From assembly GCA_027067055.1 (NCBI GenBank), contig JAMOMK010000053.1:1-43348 (forward strand): a stretch of DNA of 43,348 bases. The letters are read 5' to 3'. The notes beneath the pieces are model-generated. The model was not told where the DNA came from, ran no database searches, and worked only from the letters and a program-made list of their open reading frames with translations. The DNA is from Lysobacterales bacterium (GTDB lineage Bacteria > Pseudomonadota > Gammaproteobacteria > Xanthomonadales > Marinicellaceae). Positions within the stretch are counted from its first letter, which is position 1, and the number at the start of each line of letters is the position of its first letter. Position numbers and translations under genes: made by a program. Positions 14,920 through 25,944 of the stretch are shown here, in pieces.

Positions 14920-17520
14920 TTAGGCTGCATTACGCGATGCATTAATGCTACCGAAAAAGGCACGAACAATTATTTTTTCATAGACTGACTTGAGGTTCTC
15001 ATCACCTCCATTTTTTTCAATTTCTTTGACTCGCATTAAAGCATATTGTTGAATAGTAATTAATGGTAAGATAATTTTTTCACGCATAGCAATTGAAGAT
15101 TTGGTATAAGGCGATTTTTCAAGTAATTGCTTTTGACCAGAAATTTTTAATAACAACCTTTTAGTCTGTTTAAATTCATCGTATATGCCTTGCCAAAATG
15201 AGCCAAATTTTTTATCTTCTTGCAAATAAGATGTCAGCGGAAAGTAACTTTTACTCAAGGCTTGCATAGAATTATCAATTAAGGTTCTAAAAAACAAAGA
15301 GTGTTTATATAAATCACTCACCTCTTGTAAACGATTGGCATCCTCATACTTTTTAAGAGCAAAACCGACACCGTAGAACCCAGGGACATTTTGCTTCATC
15401 TGTGTCCAAGCACCAACAAATGGAATAGCTCTTAGGTCTGATAGATTAAGTTTTTTGTCTGATTGGCGTTTCGAAGGTCGTGATCCTACATTGGTTAAAC
15501 CGTAATATTTTAGAACCGATACATCCTCAAGATAATCAATAAATAGTGAATCATTCTTAAATGCTTTATATGATTCAAAACCCAATCCAGCCAAATCTTC
15601 GATTAATGCATATTGTTTTTGACTTAGACTAGCCACGTTACCTTTAAATACAGTATTTTCAAGCCCTGCACACAATAATTGTTCAAGATTATACTGCGAC
15701 GAGTTGAGCGTGCCAAAATTTGAAGAAATGGTTTGCCCTTGTACGGTCAGTTCAATTTCATGATTAGCAATGTTTTCACCCAAGGATGAATAAAATTTAT
15801 TGGTATTACCTCCACCACGCGCAGGTGGCCCACCTCTTCCATCAAAAAAGACAACATTAATGTCATTCTTTATTGATATTTGACTCAAGTGTTCTTTGGC
15901 TTTAAAAATCCCCCAATTGGCTTTGAGATAACCACCATCTTTAGTACCATCAGAGAAACCAAGCATCACATATTGACGATTATTGCGTTGCGTGACATGT
16001 TGTCGGTAAGCAGGAATTGAGTACAAAGAACCCAAAATCTCCTCACCATTAGCTAAATCATCAATGGTTTCAAGCAAGGGTACAATATCGAGTGTAAAGT
16101 CATCTTTTTCCCAACCACATAAACGCGCTAATGTATACACCTCGATTAAATTCCTGGTGGATTGAGTATTTGAAATAATATACCGTCGACAAGCCTCTTG
16201 TCCATTTTCTTGTTGAATCTTTTTAATAACATAAAAAGACTTAAGCGTTTCTTTTGTTATTGTAGATTCGAATATTTCTGGGTCGATAGAACCTTCTATA
16301 TTGAGTAATATATTTATTTTACTACTGTCATCTAATTGCAAATAGTCCCTTGGTATATTACCAGTCATTGAACCAGATAATTTCCCCTGATGGAAAGCAT
16401 CAAATACTTCAACTAATACCTTTCCATGAATACGTGAGTCTTGACGAATATCTAAACTGGTAAAATAGAACCCAAACAAGTGAACCTTCACAATAAAATC
16501 CTCAACAACCTCAACAAACAGTCCATTGTGATTTTCCACGACAAGTTGCTTAATTTCATTCAAATCAATCAGTAATTCTTCCTTATTTTGATAAGTCTCC
16601 TCACCTGTGTTGTATATTGTTTGCGCTAGTTTATTATAGACATTATCCGCCAAATGATCGACCCCAGAAAATGTCATTCTAGTTCTAAGTATCCTTGAAT
16701 CCCTAAAATAGCAAATAAATATTTTATGTCTTAATTGTCTTGCTGTTTCATGCGTCACTTGTGCCGTTACAAAAGGGTTGCCATCCCTGTCTCCACAGGG
16801 CCAAAAACCGACATTAATAATATCGCTTTTATAGTCATTTACATCTACTTTTGACAATTCATACCTTATTCGACCATGCACCTTGGCAATGGAATGATAA
16901 AATACATTTTCTAAATACCACATCAACCGTGTTGCTTCTTCAAATGGTGAGGGTGCATCAGAACTAACAAAAGCGGTTTGTCCTAACTGTTGTAAAAGCT
17001 CATTCATTGTATCTAAATTATTGTTTCGTATCGCCGCCTCTAATTCACTAACAATTGATAAAACGCGTCCCTGATAAAATTGTGTTGGGTGTGCTGTTAG
17101 TACGATTTTAGCTTTAAAATTTTGCAGCTTCTGAATTAATGCTTGCGTTTGCTGGGTACTTTTAGCACGATTAAAAACAAAGGGAATTGTTCCATTGCCA
17201 TTGAAATTATGAATCTTCTCATAAGCCGCATCTTCCACTGCATCAAATAAAACAACCTGACGTTCAATATATTGCATGAACTTAAAGAGAATAGATATTT
17301 TATCTTTCTCATTATCAATATTTGTATAAGTAGATAAAAAATTATCTATGATTTCTTTGGGGGTTTTATTGTTGGCAAATTCATCCGTGCAATATTTCGA
17401 TAATAATGGCAAAAGCATTCCCACATCAGCAACGCCTTCAAATGGTAAAGTAAGAAACAAACTATTATAAACCTGGTACTTTGTTGCAATTAATTTCTGA
17501 AACTTCGTATTTGAACTCAT
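14920..17520 (-). CDS. ppc: Phosphoenolpyruvate carboxylase
   Basis: This enzyme makes oxaloacetate from PEP and bicarbonate to refill the citric acid cycle. The 866 residues contain the histidine signature VLTAHPTQ (about 140-147) and the second signature VMLGFSDGTKDGGYLKAN (about 521-538). The glycine loop FFDGRGGPPARGGG follows at about 562-575. The glycine-loop sequence and the C-terminal residues RNAA differ from the E. coli form (RNTG end, as I recall), and resemble the version common in Bacteroidetes. The gene stands alone, convergent with nusB, 113 bases downstream of the amidase gene. Allosteric behaviour may differ from the E. coli enzyme; that is inference. Confidence 0.93.
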   Translation of the reverse strand: MSSNTKFQKLIATKYQVYNSLFLTLPFEGVADVGMLLPLLSKYCTDEFANNKTPKEIIDNFLSTYTNIDNEKDKISILFKFMQYIERQVVLFDAVEDAAYEKIHNFNGNGTIPFVFNRAKSTQQTQALIQKLQNFKAKIVLTAHPTQFYQGRVLSIVSELEAAIRNNNLDTMNELLQQLGQTAFVSSDAPSPFEEATRLMWYLENVFYHSIAKVHGRIRYELSKVDVNDYKSDIINVGFWPCGDRDGNPFVTAQVTHETARQLRHKIFICYFRDSRILRTRMTFSGVDHLADNVYNKLAQTIYNTGEETYQNKEELLIDLNEIKQLVVENHNGLFVEVVEDFIVKVHLFGFYFTSLDIRQDSRIHGKVLVEVFDAFHQGKLSGSMTGNIPRDYLQLDDSSKINILLNIEGSIDPEIFESTITKETLKSFYVIKKIQQENGQEACRRYIISNTQSTRNLIEVYTLARLCGWEKDDFTLDIVPLLETIDDLANGEEILGSLYSIPAYRQHVTQRNNRQYVMLGFSDGTKDGGYLKANWGIFKAKEHLSQISIKNDINVVFFDGRGGPPARGGGNTNKFYSSLGENIANHEIELTVQGQTISSNFGTLNSSQYNLEQLLCAGLENTVFKGNVASLSQKQYALIEDLAGLGFESYKAFKNDSLFIDYLEDVSVLKYYGLTNVGSRPSKRQSDKKLNLSDLRAIPFVGAWTQMKQNVPGFYGVGFALKKYEDANRLQEVSDLYKHSLFFRTLIDNSMQALSKSYFPLTSYLQEDKKFGSFWQGIYDEFKQTKRLLLKISGQKQLLEKSPYTKSSIAMREKIILPLITIQQYALMRVKEIEKNGGDENLKSVYEKIIVRAFFGSINASRNAA

Positions 17521-17633
17521 AATAATACTCTTATTCTAATCATTGTAGATGTGTTTTATACTCTACATGAAAAATAATATTTTAAAAGATAATTTTATGA
17601 TTGAATCAGCTAGCTCATCATCGAGATATACAA

Positions 17634-18926
17634 TTAAGGTATAATTTTAGGTAAAATTAAGACTTCGCCGACTCGTATGTTATTTGATACTTTATTATTA
17701 AGCCGCATCAATTCTCTCATTGAAACTTTATAAGACTGTGCAATTGCCCCTAATGTTTCTCCACTTGAAACAGTGTGTTTTTCGGTGGTAATGTGATTGG
17801 CTATCCATGTATTTGGTGGTGGAGATTGATAAAAGTATTGCTTTATTCCATCTTTAATCGAACCAGCCAACTTTTGTTGAAACTTTTTAGTTTTCAATCT
17901 TTTTTCTTCTTTGGGATTACTAATATAAGCAGTCTCAATTAACATTGACGGTACATCTGGCGACTTTAAAACCACAAAACTTGCACGCTCAACATTCTTT
18001 TTATGTGGCTTTTCAATCAATTTTAAAGCCGATAAAACTTTTTTGGCTGCTTTATGACTCGCTTCCATAGAAGCATTTTGTGATAAATCTAATAAGACTT
18101 TTGCTAAAACATTGTCCTTATCTTCAAGTACCACCCCACCAACTAGATCCGAGTTGTTTTCAGATTGAGCCAACCATTTTGCCGCCTCAGATGTTGCTCC
18201 TTTTTTTGAGAGAATATAAACACTCATGCCATGAACTTTAGGATCCCGAAATGCATCGGCATGAATTGAAACAAATAAATCTGCTCGATTTTCTCGTGCT
18301 TTTTTAAAACGTTTGCGCAAAGCAACATAATAATCCCCTTTACGTATTAACACTGCTTTCATGCCTTTTTCTTTGTTGATTGAATCTGCTAGTCTTTTGG
18401 CAATTTGTAAAGTAATTGTTTTTTCACGAGTTCCTGATACTCCACTGGCACCTGGATCTTCGCCACCGTGTCCAGCATCCACAGCTATAATAACATCGCG
18501 GTCTTTATTTTGGTGTTTTTGGACAATTGTTTTCGTTTTTACTTTTGGTTTGCTTAATTGAATAACCAATCGGTGTCCATATTGTTTGGCTGGCTTGAGT
18601 AAAAAACTTTTGGCCTTTTGCTTGCTTCTCAAGTCAAAAACCAACCGCAGCGTTGTTTTGCCTTTTCTTCCATTGCGGATTTTTCTAATGACGGAGTTGT
18701 TCTTTACACTAAACTTTCGAGCAACCTTAGCATTTTCGATATCAACAACAATGCGTGGAGGGTTTTCTAACTGAAATAATTTATAGTCCACTTGTCCAGA
18801 TAAATCAATAACAGCTTTGGTATCTTCTGGACTCGTCCACACCCGCAAGCCCTTAACTTGAGTGGTCGCACTGACACTAAAGCTAAGAATCAATGTTATT
18901 AAAAATACAATTTTCAGTTTCATCAT
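17634..18926 (-). CDS. N-acetylmuramoyl-L-alanine amidase with AMIN and LysM
   Basis: This periplasmic murein hydrolase cuts the amide between MurNAc and the stem peptide during daughter-cell separation. It has a signal peptide (residues 1-20, ending SVSA), an AMIN domain (about 22-128) that localises such enzymes to the septum, an Amidase_3 catalytic domain (about 145-365) and a LysM peptidoglycan-binding domain (about 383-428). Zinc ligands H153, E168 and H222 and catalytic E331 are visible in DAGHGGEDPGA, EKTITLQ, SIHADAF and MLIETAYISN. The architecture matches AmiB/AmiC types. It is the last gene in the pdxH-nnr-tsaE-amidase run, as with the E. coli yjeF-yjeE-amiB order. Two ATGs are adjacent at the start; either is possible. 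Confidence 0.93.
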   Translation of the reverse strand: MMKLKIVFLITLILSFSVSATTQVKGLRVWTSPEDTKAVIDLSGQVDYKLFQLENPPRIVVDIENAKVARKFSVKNNSVIRKIRNGRKGKTTLRLVFDLRSKQKAKSFLLKPAKQYGHRLVIQLSKPKVKTKTIVQKHQNKDRDVIIAVDAGHGGEDPGASGVSGTREKTITLQIAKRLADSINKEKGMKAVLIRKGDYYVALRKRFKKARENRADLFVSIHADAFRDPKVHGMSVYILSKKGATSEAAKWLAQSENNSDLVGGVVLEDKDNVLAKVLLDLSQNASMEASHKAAKKVLSALKLIEKPHKKNVERASFVVLKSPDVPSMLIETAYISNPKEEKRLKTKKFQQKLAGSIKDGIKQYFYQSPPPNTWIANHITTEKHTVSSGETLGAIAQSYKVSMRELMRLNNKVSNNIRVGEVLILPKIIP

Positions 18927-18996
18927 TAAATTTTAGAGTTTTCATTCATAAAAAACAACTTTTATTGTTGAAATACAGTAAGATAGAGTTATTATA

Positions 18997-19413
18997 TCAT
19001 CTAACATCTAAAATCAACTCTCTTGAGTTTGAATTTTTCATATTGAATGACAAGGCTTTAGTTGGCAACGGCAATACTCCTTTGCCTTTTTGTGGCCACT
19101 CAATAACCACTACGTTTTGCTTATCAATTATTTCTTCAATTGCTATGTAATAGAGCTCTTCTGGACTACTTAAACGGTATAAATCCAAATGAAACAACTC
19201 AAATTGACCGAGTTTATAACTCTCATATATCGCATAAGTTGGGCTTTTAACTCGTCCTTCATAGCCTAAATGTTTAAGCAATAATTGAGTGAAAGTTGTC
19301 TTACCTGAACCCAAATCACCTTCCAAGAATATAATATCACCAGCTTTAACACTTTGGCTGAATGATTGAGCGAATTTATCTAGTTGTTTTAGGCTACTAA
19401 TATCTACTTTCAT
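18997..19413 (-). CDS. tsaE: tRNA t6A biosynthesis ATPase TsaE
   Basis: TsaE is the ATPase partner of TsaB-TsaD in making threonylcarbamoyl-adenosine at position 37 of ANN-decoding tRNAs. The 138-residue protein has Walker A GDLGSGKTTFTQ (residues 32-43), the family block VKSPTYAIYESY (about 56-67) and the LFHLDLYRL block with the acidic Mg-binding residue (about 74-82). It starts within the last codons of the NAD(P)HX repair gene (4-base overlap), so translation is probably coupled. Confidence 0.95.
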   Translation of the reverse strand: MKVDISSLKQLDKFAQSFSQSVKAGDIIFLEGDLGSGKTTFTQLLLKHLGYEGRVKSPTYAIYESYKLGQFELFHLDLYRLSSPEELYYIAIEEIIDKQNVVVIEWPQKGKGVLPLPTKALSFNMKNSNSRELILDVR

Positions 19414-20840
19414 TTAATTATCTCTGGTGCTTTTTCAAGCACATCTGATGCCATTAAACAATTACCTTTGTGACATGCTTGTGCTGCTAAAGCATGCCAG
19501 ACTACACCAGTATTAGCTGCATCTAAAGCAGTAAAATCTTGTGCCATTAGACCTGCAATTATCCCTGTTAACACATCACCCATGCCAGCTGTTGCCATGC
19601 CTGAATACCCAAAAGGACATATGTAAGTTGTCCCACTTGGTTCGGCAACAACTGTCCCAGAACCTTTTAAAACCACAATTGCATTATATTTTTTACTGAT
19701 TTCAAGTGAATATCTTACTCGGTCTGACTGAATTTTTTCGATACTTACACCTAGTAATTTTGCCGCTTCTTTTGGGTGCGGAGTAAGAACAACACCCCCA
19801 TTAAATTCATGCTGTTGAGCAATTAAGGTTAACGCATCGGCATCAATGACCATTTTTTTATTTTGGACAAGGCAATAATTTAAAACATCGCGAGATTCTT
19901 GATTCAAGCCCAAGCCAGGACCAATCGCTAGAACTTCGGATTTTGATAACAAACGAGAAGAATTTATATCAGCAGCGGCAATCAAGTCGGGACAGGCAAT
20001 TGAAATTAAACTCGCTTGTGCGTTATTGCTAACGACCTCAACTAATCCTGCTCCACTTCTTAAAACTGATTTACCAGCTAACACCAATGCCCCAAACATG
20101 CCATCATGCCCACCAACCACGACAACTGAACCAAAACTGCCTTTGTGGGTATTTTCGTTGCGGTTAAATTTCTGATGTGTCAACACATGGTGATCTAATA
20201 AAAAGCATGCACAAGCAACCTCATTATAAATCGTTTCAGCAACATTTAATGTTTCTAAAAACAATGCTCCACATTGATTTTTGCCACTATGGGTATGCAA
20301 TCCAATCTTGTGAGTTAATAGCGTAATGGTTGTATCGGCATTAACACAACTGCCCTGAATAATGCCAGTATTAGCATCCAATCCAGAGGGAATATCAATA
20401 GCTAAAATTTTGCATTGCTGTTGATTTATCCAATCTATTGCAGTGGCAAAATCTCCACTCACTTTTCGATTTAAACCCGTACCAAAAACAGCATCGACAA
20501 TACATGTAAACAGCTCAACTGGTGATTCATAAATAATTTTTCCGCCACCATCACAATATATTTGTGCTGCTTTTCTTGCATCAACAGGTAATTTATCAAT
20601 GGCTGCCAAGCTCCAAATCTTAACGCTTTTCTTGTTTTTCAACGCCAATGTTGCCATGACAAATCCATCGCCAGCATTATTGCCCACACCTGTTACAATC
20701 AACACTTTGGATTTATGTTGAATATAACTGTATACAGCCTGAGCAGCACGTTGCATTAACTCAAAACTACTGATTTTTAAATAATCAGCAGCACACCTGT
20801 CGATGTGTTTAATATCTTGACTGGTATAGAGTTTTTTCAT
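19410..20840 (-). CDS. nnr: Bifunctional NAD(P)HX epimerase/dehydratase
   Basis: This enzyme repairs hydrated NADH and NADPH. The N-terminal YjeF-N domain (about residues 1-205) epimerises R-NAD(P)HX, and the C-terminal carbohydrate-kinase-like domain (about 225-476) dehydrates the S form using ADP. Visible features are [17 protein letters not shown] near residue 52, [11 protein letters not shown] near 149, the [25 protein letters not shown] block, [12 protein letters not shown] and the [16 protein letters not shown] catalytic loop near the end. Length is close to the E. coli enzyme. It overlaps pdxH and tsaE by 4 bases each. Confidence 0.95.
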   Translation of the reverse strand: MKKLYTSQDIKHIDRCAADYLKISSFELMQRAAQAVYSYIQHKSKVLIVTGVGNNAGDGFVMATLALKNKKSVKIWSLAAIDKLPVDARKAAQIYCDGGGKIIYESPVELFTCIVDAVFGTGLNRKVSGDFATAIDWINQQQCKILAIDIPSGLDANTGIIQGSCVNADTTITLLTHKIGLHTHSGKNQCGALFLETLNVAETIYNEVACACFLLDHHVLTHQKFNRNENTHKGSFGSVVVVGGHDGMFGALVLAGKSVLRSGAGLVEVVSNNAQASLISIACPDLIAAADINSSRLLSKSEVLAIGPGLGLNQESRDVLNYCLVQNKKMVIDADALTLIAQQHEFNGGVVLTPHPKEAAKLLGVSIEKIQSDRVRYSLEISKKYNAIVVLKGSGTVVAEPSGTTYICPFGYSGMATAGMGDVLTGIIAGLMAQDFTALDAANTGVVWHALAAQACHKGNCLMASDVLEKAPEIIK

Positions 20841-21472
20841 GGTGCTAATCGGTGAATCATCCAGTTCCTACCCTCTTTTTGGTAGACAAACCTATCGTGC
20901 AAGCGACTGCTTCGGCCTTGCCAAAATTCAAATTTTTCAGGAATAACACGGTAACCACCCCACGCACTTGGCAAGGGAATTTTTCCGGATGAAAATTTAG
21001 ACTTCATTTCGGCTAATTTTTGTTTTAGAAAGTCGCGCGATTCAATGATTTTTGATTGGGGAGAAATCCAAGCACCTAATTGCGAGCCTTTTGGACGAGA
21101 AGTAAAATATGCAAAAGATTCTGCTTGAGTAATTTTTTCAACTGTTCCAGAAATTCTAATTTGTCGCTCTAACCCTAACCAAGCGAATAACAATGCAACA
21201 GAATTATTTTGCTCTATATCCTGTGCTTTAGCAGAATTGTAATTAGTGAAAAACACAAAACCTTTATCATCGAATATTTTAAGCAAAACTGTTCGAATAG
21301 ACGGCTCTCCTTTGTCATTAACCGTTGCAATACTCATTGCATTAGGTTCATTGATTTGTGCATTTTGCGCTTGTTCAAACCAGCCATTAAATTGCTCAAA
21401 AGGACTGCTATTTAAATCCTCTCTATTTAATCCGAATTTTGTATATTCTTTTCTAAAGTTTGTAATATCCAT
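20837..21472 (-). CDS. pdxH: Pyridoxine/pyridoxamine 5'-phosphate oxidase
   Basis: This FMN enzyme makes pyridoxal 5'-phosphate from PNP or PMP. The 211 residues show [20 protein letters not shown] (FMN-binding region, about 46-65), [16 protein letters not shown] (about 128-143), [13 protein letters not shown] near 178-190 and the invariant ending WMIHRLAP. It is the first gene of a four-gene overlapping run with nnr, tsaE and the amidase. PLP made here is used by GlyA, encoded 7 kb away. Confidence 0.95.
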   Translation of the reverse strand: MDITNFRKEYTKFGLNREDLNSSPFEQFNGWFEQAQNAQINEPNAMSIATVNDKGEPSIRTVLLKIFDDKGFVFFTNYNSAKAQDIEQNNSVALLFAWLGLERQIRISGTVEKITQAESFAYFTSRPKGSQLGAWISPQSKIIESRDFLKQKLAEMKSKFSSGKIPLPSAWGGYRVIPEKFEFWQGRSSRLHDRFVYQKEGRNWMIHRLAP

Positions 21473-21642
21473 CTGATGCTAGATTATTTTATTAAAAACA
21501 CTTATTTTACCATGCAGCACTAAAACAGCTTCATAATTACACTGTTTTTATAATTTTAAATGTAAAGACAGTCTATAAAGCCTAATACTATTGGAATAAA
21601 AAATGATTTAGCTTAGAATATGGTCTTGAATAGGATATAAAT

Positions 21643-24009
21643 TTGGATACTAAAAGACTTAAAAATTTAAACACGATAGACCTTAAGATTCCAGGCTTAC
21701 GGATGATTAGCGAGATTGGCGAGGGTGGCATGTCTGTGGTTTATTTAGCTGAGCAAATTTCTTTAAAAAGAGAAATTGCTGTTAAAGTCATGCGTATTGA
21801 AATTGCAAAGAACGATTTAGATGTGCAACGATTTAAACACGAAGCCAAAACAATCGCTCAACTTGATCACCCAAACATTATTAACATCTACAATATTGGT
21901 CAAACATCAAAAGGTGAAATATTTTTCACCATGCCATATTTAAACCACGGCGATTTTTCAGATTATATTTTAGAAGATGAAAGTGAATTCATTAATCTGC
22001 TCATGACGATATGCGATGGTTTAGGATTTGCTCACCAACGTGGTGTTATTCATCGAGACATCAAACCTGAAAACTTATTATTTGATAAGTTTGGCAATGT
22101 TCAAATTGCAGACTTTGGTATTGCTGTTTCTAAAGATGGCACCCGAATGACTCAAGAGCATCAAATTGTTGGCTCTGCTCAATACATGAGTCCCGAACAA
22201 GCACGTTCACTCAAGGTTGGACCACAAACAGATGTCTATAGTTTAGGCATTGTGATCTATGAAAGGTTGACAGGAACTGTGCCTTTTGATGGCGATGAAA
22301 GTATATCGATTTTAGTTGACCATGTCAGTACAGAGCCCCCTCAACTTTCTTCAAAAATGCGCCATTGGCAAAAAATCATTGATAAATGTTTAGCTAAGTT
22401 GCCAGAAGACCGTTACCAATCTATGTCAGAGTTGAAACTCGCTCTTGACAACATCCCTACTAATGCATTGCAAAGAACCAACGATTCCATTCAACAAGTG
22501 CTTACAGGTGATGCAAAAACACATCTCAAATGGTTTATACCTAGCTTACTAATATTATTGGTAGTCGCTTTTTTCTCACTCCGCAAAACGACAAAAGAGC
22601 TTGATACTCCATTGATTGTACCACAAGAGATAAATGAAATTGTAGTCGCGCCTGTACAAGAAAAACAAAAAGAAATTGTTATCGAAGAAGACAATGATCA
22701 ATCTCGACCAGAGAGTAATGAACCACTAGAGTCAACACCTCAAATCATTCTAAAAGATGGATTTGCCTTTGAGAGTGAAGATCAATTCAATGCATCACCT
22801 AATGACGATGGGGCAATAACAAAAACCTCTGCTACTGAGTTAGATCAACAACAAGATATGACTGAAGTGGATTCAAATGCAGAAAATTCACTTTCAGAAA
22901 ACAATGAAAGTCTATTACTGGCAGCTTTTGAAAATATCGAAAAATACCAGCTCTCTCGACCAAAAAACAATAATGCAACAGATCAATTATTGCAAGTACT
23001 CAAAAGCGAACCTGAAAATGAGCAAGCCATTCAGGGAATCGAAAATATAGGTGGCAAATATTACCAACTTATCAAGAACTCCTTGCTTAAATATAAATTC
23101 AATACGGCTTTAAAACATGCCCGTTCACTTAGTAGATTTAATGCCAAAACCAACTTCTTAAATCGCAAACATAAGATACAAAACAAAGAACTAATTTCAC
23201 TAATTAAAAAGTTGGATATTTCATCTGATAGTTTTTCAGTTGAAAAAGTTAAATCGCTAGCAAGAATTGTCAAAACAATAGACCAAAAAAACCCTCTTGT
23301 TGTCACACTCAATGAACAAGCTCAATTTAAATTAAAGCCAAAAGTTGGTGAAACTTTACTAGATGAAAAGAATATTGAAACCATCTTAATCACCAATAAT
23401 TTAGCTGCATCAACAACTGAAGTCACGCTAGAACAATATAAAGAGTTTAGTAAACAAACCAACCGTGTTGCAGCAAGATGTAAACAGAAAGGCGGTGGCG
23501 GTTCATTTTTTGGTAAAAAGACATGGGAGAAACATTTCTTTGCTCAAAATAACAACCATCCCGTTGTATGCATCACTCAAGCCGATGCAAGTGCTTATGC
23601 CAATTGGTTATCAAAAGAGACAGGCAACCGCTACCGATTGCCAACTAAGAGTGAGTGGACTCTAATCTATGCAGATGCCAACAAAAATTTTAAAGCATGT
23701 GAGTCAGGTAACCTTGCAGGAAGTGAAGCCAGTAAAATTCGCAATAAAGAAAATAACTATGCATGCAATGACAACTACAAATTCACTGCTCCTGTAGCAA
23801 ATTTTTCCAAACAGAAAAATGGCATTTTTGATATTCAGGGTAACGTCAGTGAATGGATTGCTTGCCCTTCTGGGAACTGCAGCACGCCTATTGCAATGGG
23901 TAGCTCTTGGTACCATGGCCAACAATCCAATAACGCCATTCATGAAGAAAAGCATAAGGTTGATAGCGCCTATTCTTACATTGGATTTAGAGTTGTTCGA
24001 GATTTATAA
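21643..24009 (+). CDS. Ser/Thr kinase fused to formylglycine-enzyme-like domain
   Basis: The 788-residue protein has an N-terminal eukaryotic-type Ser/Thr kinase (about 17-275), one membrane helix (297-313), a low-complexity acidic linker and helical region, and a C-terminal FGE-sulfatase/SUMF1-type domain (about 590-788) that would be periplasmic. Kinase residues are complete: Gly loop GEGGMSVVY, K48, HRDIKPEN with D139, DFGIA with D157, and SPEQ. The C-terminal part shows TEVTLEQYKEF, ANWLSKETGNRYRLPTKSEW, GNVSEW and IGFRVVRDL. It starts at TTG, supported by an AGGA site 7 bases upstream and by the need for sequence ahead of the Gly loop. The C-terminal domain may be a binding or sensing module in such fusions rather than an active sulfatase modifier. 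Confidence 0.88.
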   Translation: MDTKRLKNLNTIDLKIPGLRMISEIGEGGMSVVYLAEQISLKREIAVKVMRIEIAKNDLDVQRFKHEAKTIAQLDHPNIINIYNIGQTSKGEIFFTMPYLNHGDFSDYILEDESEFINLLMTICDGLGFAHQRGVIHRDIKPENLLFDKFGNVQIADFGIAVSKDGTRMTQEHQIVGSAQYMSPEQARSLKVGPQTDVYSLGIVIYERLTGTVPFDGDESISILVDHVSTEPPQLSSKMRHWQKIIDKCLAKLPEDRYQSMSELKLALDNIPTNALQRTNDSIQQVLTGDAKTHLKWFIPSLLILLVVAFFSLRKTTKELDTPLIVPQEINEIVVAPVQEKQKEIVIEEDNDQSRPESNEPLESTPQIILKDGFAFESEDQFNASPNDDGAITKTSATELDQQQDMTEVDSNAENSLSENNESLLLAAFENIEKYQLSRPKNNNATDQLLQVLKSEPENEQAIQGIENIGGKYYQLIKNSLLKYKFNTALKHARSLSRFNAKTNFLNRKHKIQNKELISLIKKLDISSDSFSVEKVKSLARIVKTIDQKNPLVVTLNEQAQFKLKPKVGETLLDEKNIETILITNNLAASTTEVTLEQYKEFSKQTNRVAARCKQKGGGGSFFGKKTWEKHFFAQNNNHPVVCITQADASAYANWLSKETGNRYRLPTKSEWTLIYADANKNFKACESGNLAGSEASKIRNKENNYACNDNYKFTAPVANFSKQKNGIFDIQGNVSEWIACPSGNCSTPIAMGSSWYHGQQSNNAIHEEKHKVDSAYSYIGFRVVRDL

Positions 24010-24150
24010 CCACCTGGAAAACACGATAGAATCTCTATATTGCAAATATAGCGTTATTTTTCGACACTTTCTCTTCAAAAAACTATAAATAAAGCCAATA
24101 AACAGTAAAATTAGCAGCTCGTTAAAAAATAAAAAATCAGGATAGAAGCA

Positions 24151-25944
24151 ATGCGTAGTGACTTATGTGGCAATGTAACAGAGCAAAAATTAGATCAACA
24201 AGTCGAAGTCTGTGGATGGGTAGATAAACGCCGTGATCATGGTGGCGTAATATTTATCGATTTACGCGATCATACCGGTATTTTACAAGTCGTGGTAGAA
24301 CCTGATAATGCCGAAGCTTTCAAAATTGCTGAAGATGCGCGTTATGAATATTGTTTACACGTCAAAGGTCATGTACGTAACCGCCCAGAAGGTCAAGCGA
24401 ACTCCAATTTAAAATCAGGTAAAATTGAAGTAGTTGTGGACAACTATGAAGTTTTGAACAAATCAAAACCTTTACCTTTCATGATGGATGAAGAAGCGAC
24501 CGAAGCAGTGCGTTTAAAATACCGTTATCTTGATTTACGTCGTCCTGACATGCAAAAAAACATGCGCTTACGTAGCAAGTTAATTAGCACACTACGCAAC
24601 CACTTAGACAATCAGGATTTCCTAGATATGGAAACACCAATTTTAACTAAGGCGACTCCTGAGGGAGCACGTGATTTTCTTGTGCCATCACGTACACAGC
24701 AAGCTAAATTTTTTGCTCTACCACAATCACCACAGTTATTTAAGCAGTTGTTAATGATGTCTGGCATGGATAGATATTACCAAGTCGCACGCTGTTTCCG
24801 CGATGAAGATTTACGTGCAGATAGACAATTAGAGTTTACTCAACTCGATATCGAGATGGCATTTGTCGATCAAGAAGACGTGTTAAACATGGCCGAACCT
24901 ATGATACGCGATGCCTACAAAAAAGTCTTAGATGTAGATTTACCGAATCCTTTCCCGCGTATGACATATGCGGAGGCGATGCGACGTTTTGGTAGTGATA
25001 AACCAGATATGCGTATTGACCTAGAGTTGGTTGATGTAAATGATGCCGTAAAGAATGTTGAGTTTAAAGTTTTCTCAGGCCCTGCCAATGACCCTAAAGG
25101 TCGTGTAACAATTTTGAAAGTGCCTAATGGTGGCTCAATGTCACGTAAACAAATAGATGATTATGCTCCATTTGTGGCAAAATTTGGTGCAAGAGGTCTT
25201 GCTTGGATTAAAGTTAATGCCAAAGAAAATGGTCGCGATGGTTTGCAATCACCAATTGTAAAATTCCTTGATGATGATTCTTTGACTGCAATTCTAGATA
25301 AGACAGGTGCACAAAACGGTGACTTGTTATTTTTTGGAGCTGGCGAATACAGCACCGTGACTCAATACATGGGCGAGTTACGCTTGAAAGTAGGAAAAGA
25401 TTTAGACATGGTTAAAAAGGGGTGGCAACCTCTTTGGGTTGTTGATTTCCCTATGTTTGATTGGAATGAAGACGAAAAACGTTGGGATGCTATCCATCAT
25501 CCATTTACTGCCCCAACAGGTACAGAACAAGAATTGCGTGATAACCCTGGTACTGCACTTTCCAAAGGTTATGACATAGTTATGAATGGTGTTGAACTCG
25601 GCGGTGGCTCGATTCGTATCCATGATCAGAGCGTACAGTCGGCTGTGCTTGATTTATTAGGTATCAGCAAGGAAGATGCTCAAGCCAAATTTGGCTTTTT
25701 ACTCGAAGCGTTACAATACGGCTGTCCTCCTCATGGTGGAATCGCACTAGGTCTAGACCGTATGGCAGCTTTAATGTGTGGTGTTGATTCTATTCGTGAT
25801 GTTATTGCCTTCCCTAAAACCTCATCTGCGAGTTGCCCATTGACCTCTGCTCCTTCTGAGATTCCTGCCAGGCAGCTTGAAGAAGTGCATGTCATAGCCA
25901 TTTATTCTGAAGTTGAAGAAGACGATTCTGAGGAAGATGAATAA
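24151..25944 (+). CDS. aspS: Aspartyl-tRNA synthetase
   Basis: This enzyme charges tRNA-Asp; it is the bacterial class II type. The 597 residues begin with the OB-fold anticodon domain ([23 protein letters not shown]). The catalytic core follows with motif 2 around [22 protein letters not shown] and motif 3 in [13 protein letters not shown], and the bacterial GAD insertion lies between motifs 2 and 3. The C-terminus ends in an acidic tail ([11 protein letters not shown]) that is richer in acid than the E. coli protein. Whether it charges only Asp or also Asn tRNA cannot be judged here. It overlaps the following hydrolase gene. Confidence 0.96.
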   Translation: MRSDLCGNVTEQKLDQQVEVCGWVDKRRDHGGVIFIDLRDHTGILQVVVEPDNAEAFKIAEDARYEYCLHVKGHVRNRPEGQANSNLKSGKIEVVVDNYEVLNKSKPLPFMMDEEATEAVRLKYRYLDLRRPDMQKNMRLRSKLISTLRNHLDNQDFLDMETPILTKATPEGARDFLVPSRTQQAKFFALPQSPQLFKQLLMMSGMDRYYQVARCFRDEDLRADRQLEFTQLDIEMAFVDQEDVLNMAEPMIRDAYKKVLDVDLPNPFPRMTYAEAMRRFGSDKPDMRIDLELVDVNDAVKNVEFKVFSGPANDPKGRVTILKVPNGGSMSRKQIDDYAPFVAKFGARGLAWIKVNAKENGRDGLQSPIVKFLDDDSLTAILDKTGAQNGDLLFFGAGEYSTVTQYMGELRLKVGKDLDMVKKGWQPLWVVDFPMFDWNEDEKRWDAIHHPFTAPTGTEQELRDNPGTALSKGYDIVMNGVELGGGSIRIHDQSVQSAVLDLLGISKEDAQAKFGFLLEALQYGCPPHGGIALGLDRMAALMCGVDSIRDVIAFPKTSSASCPLTSAPSEIPARQLEEVHVIAIYSEVEEDDSEEDE

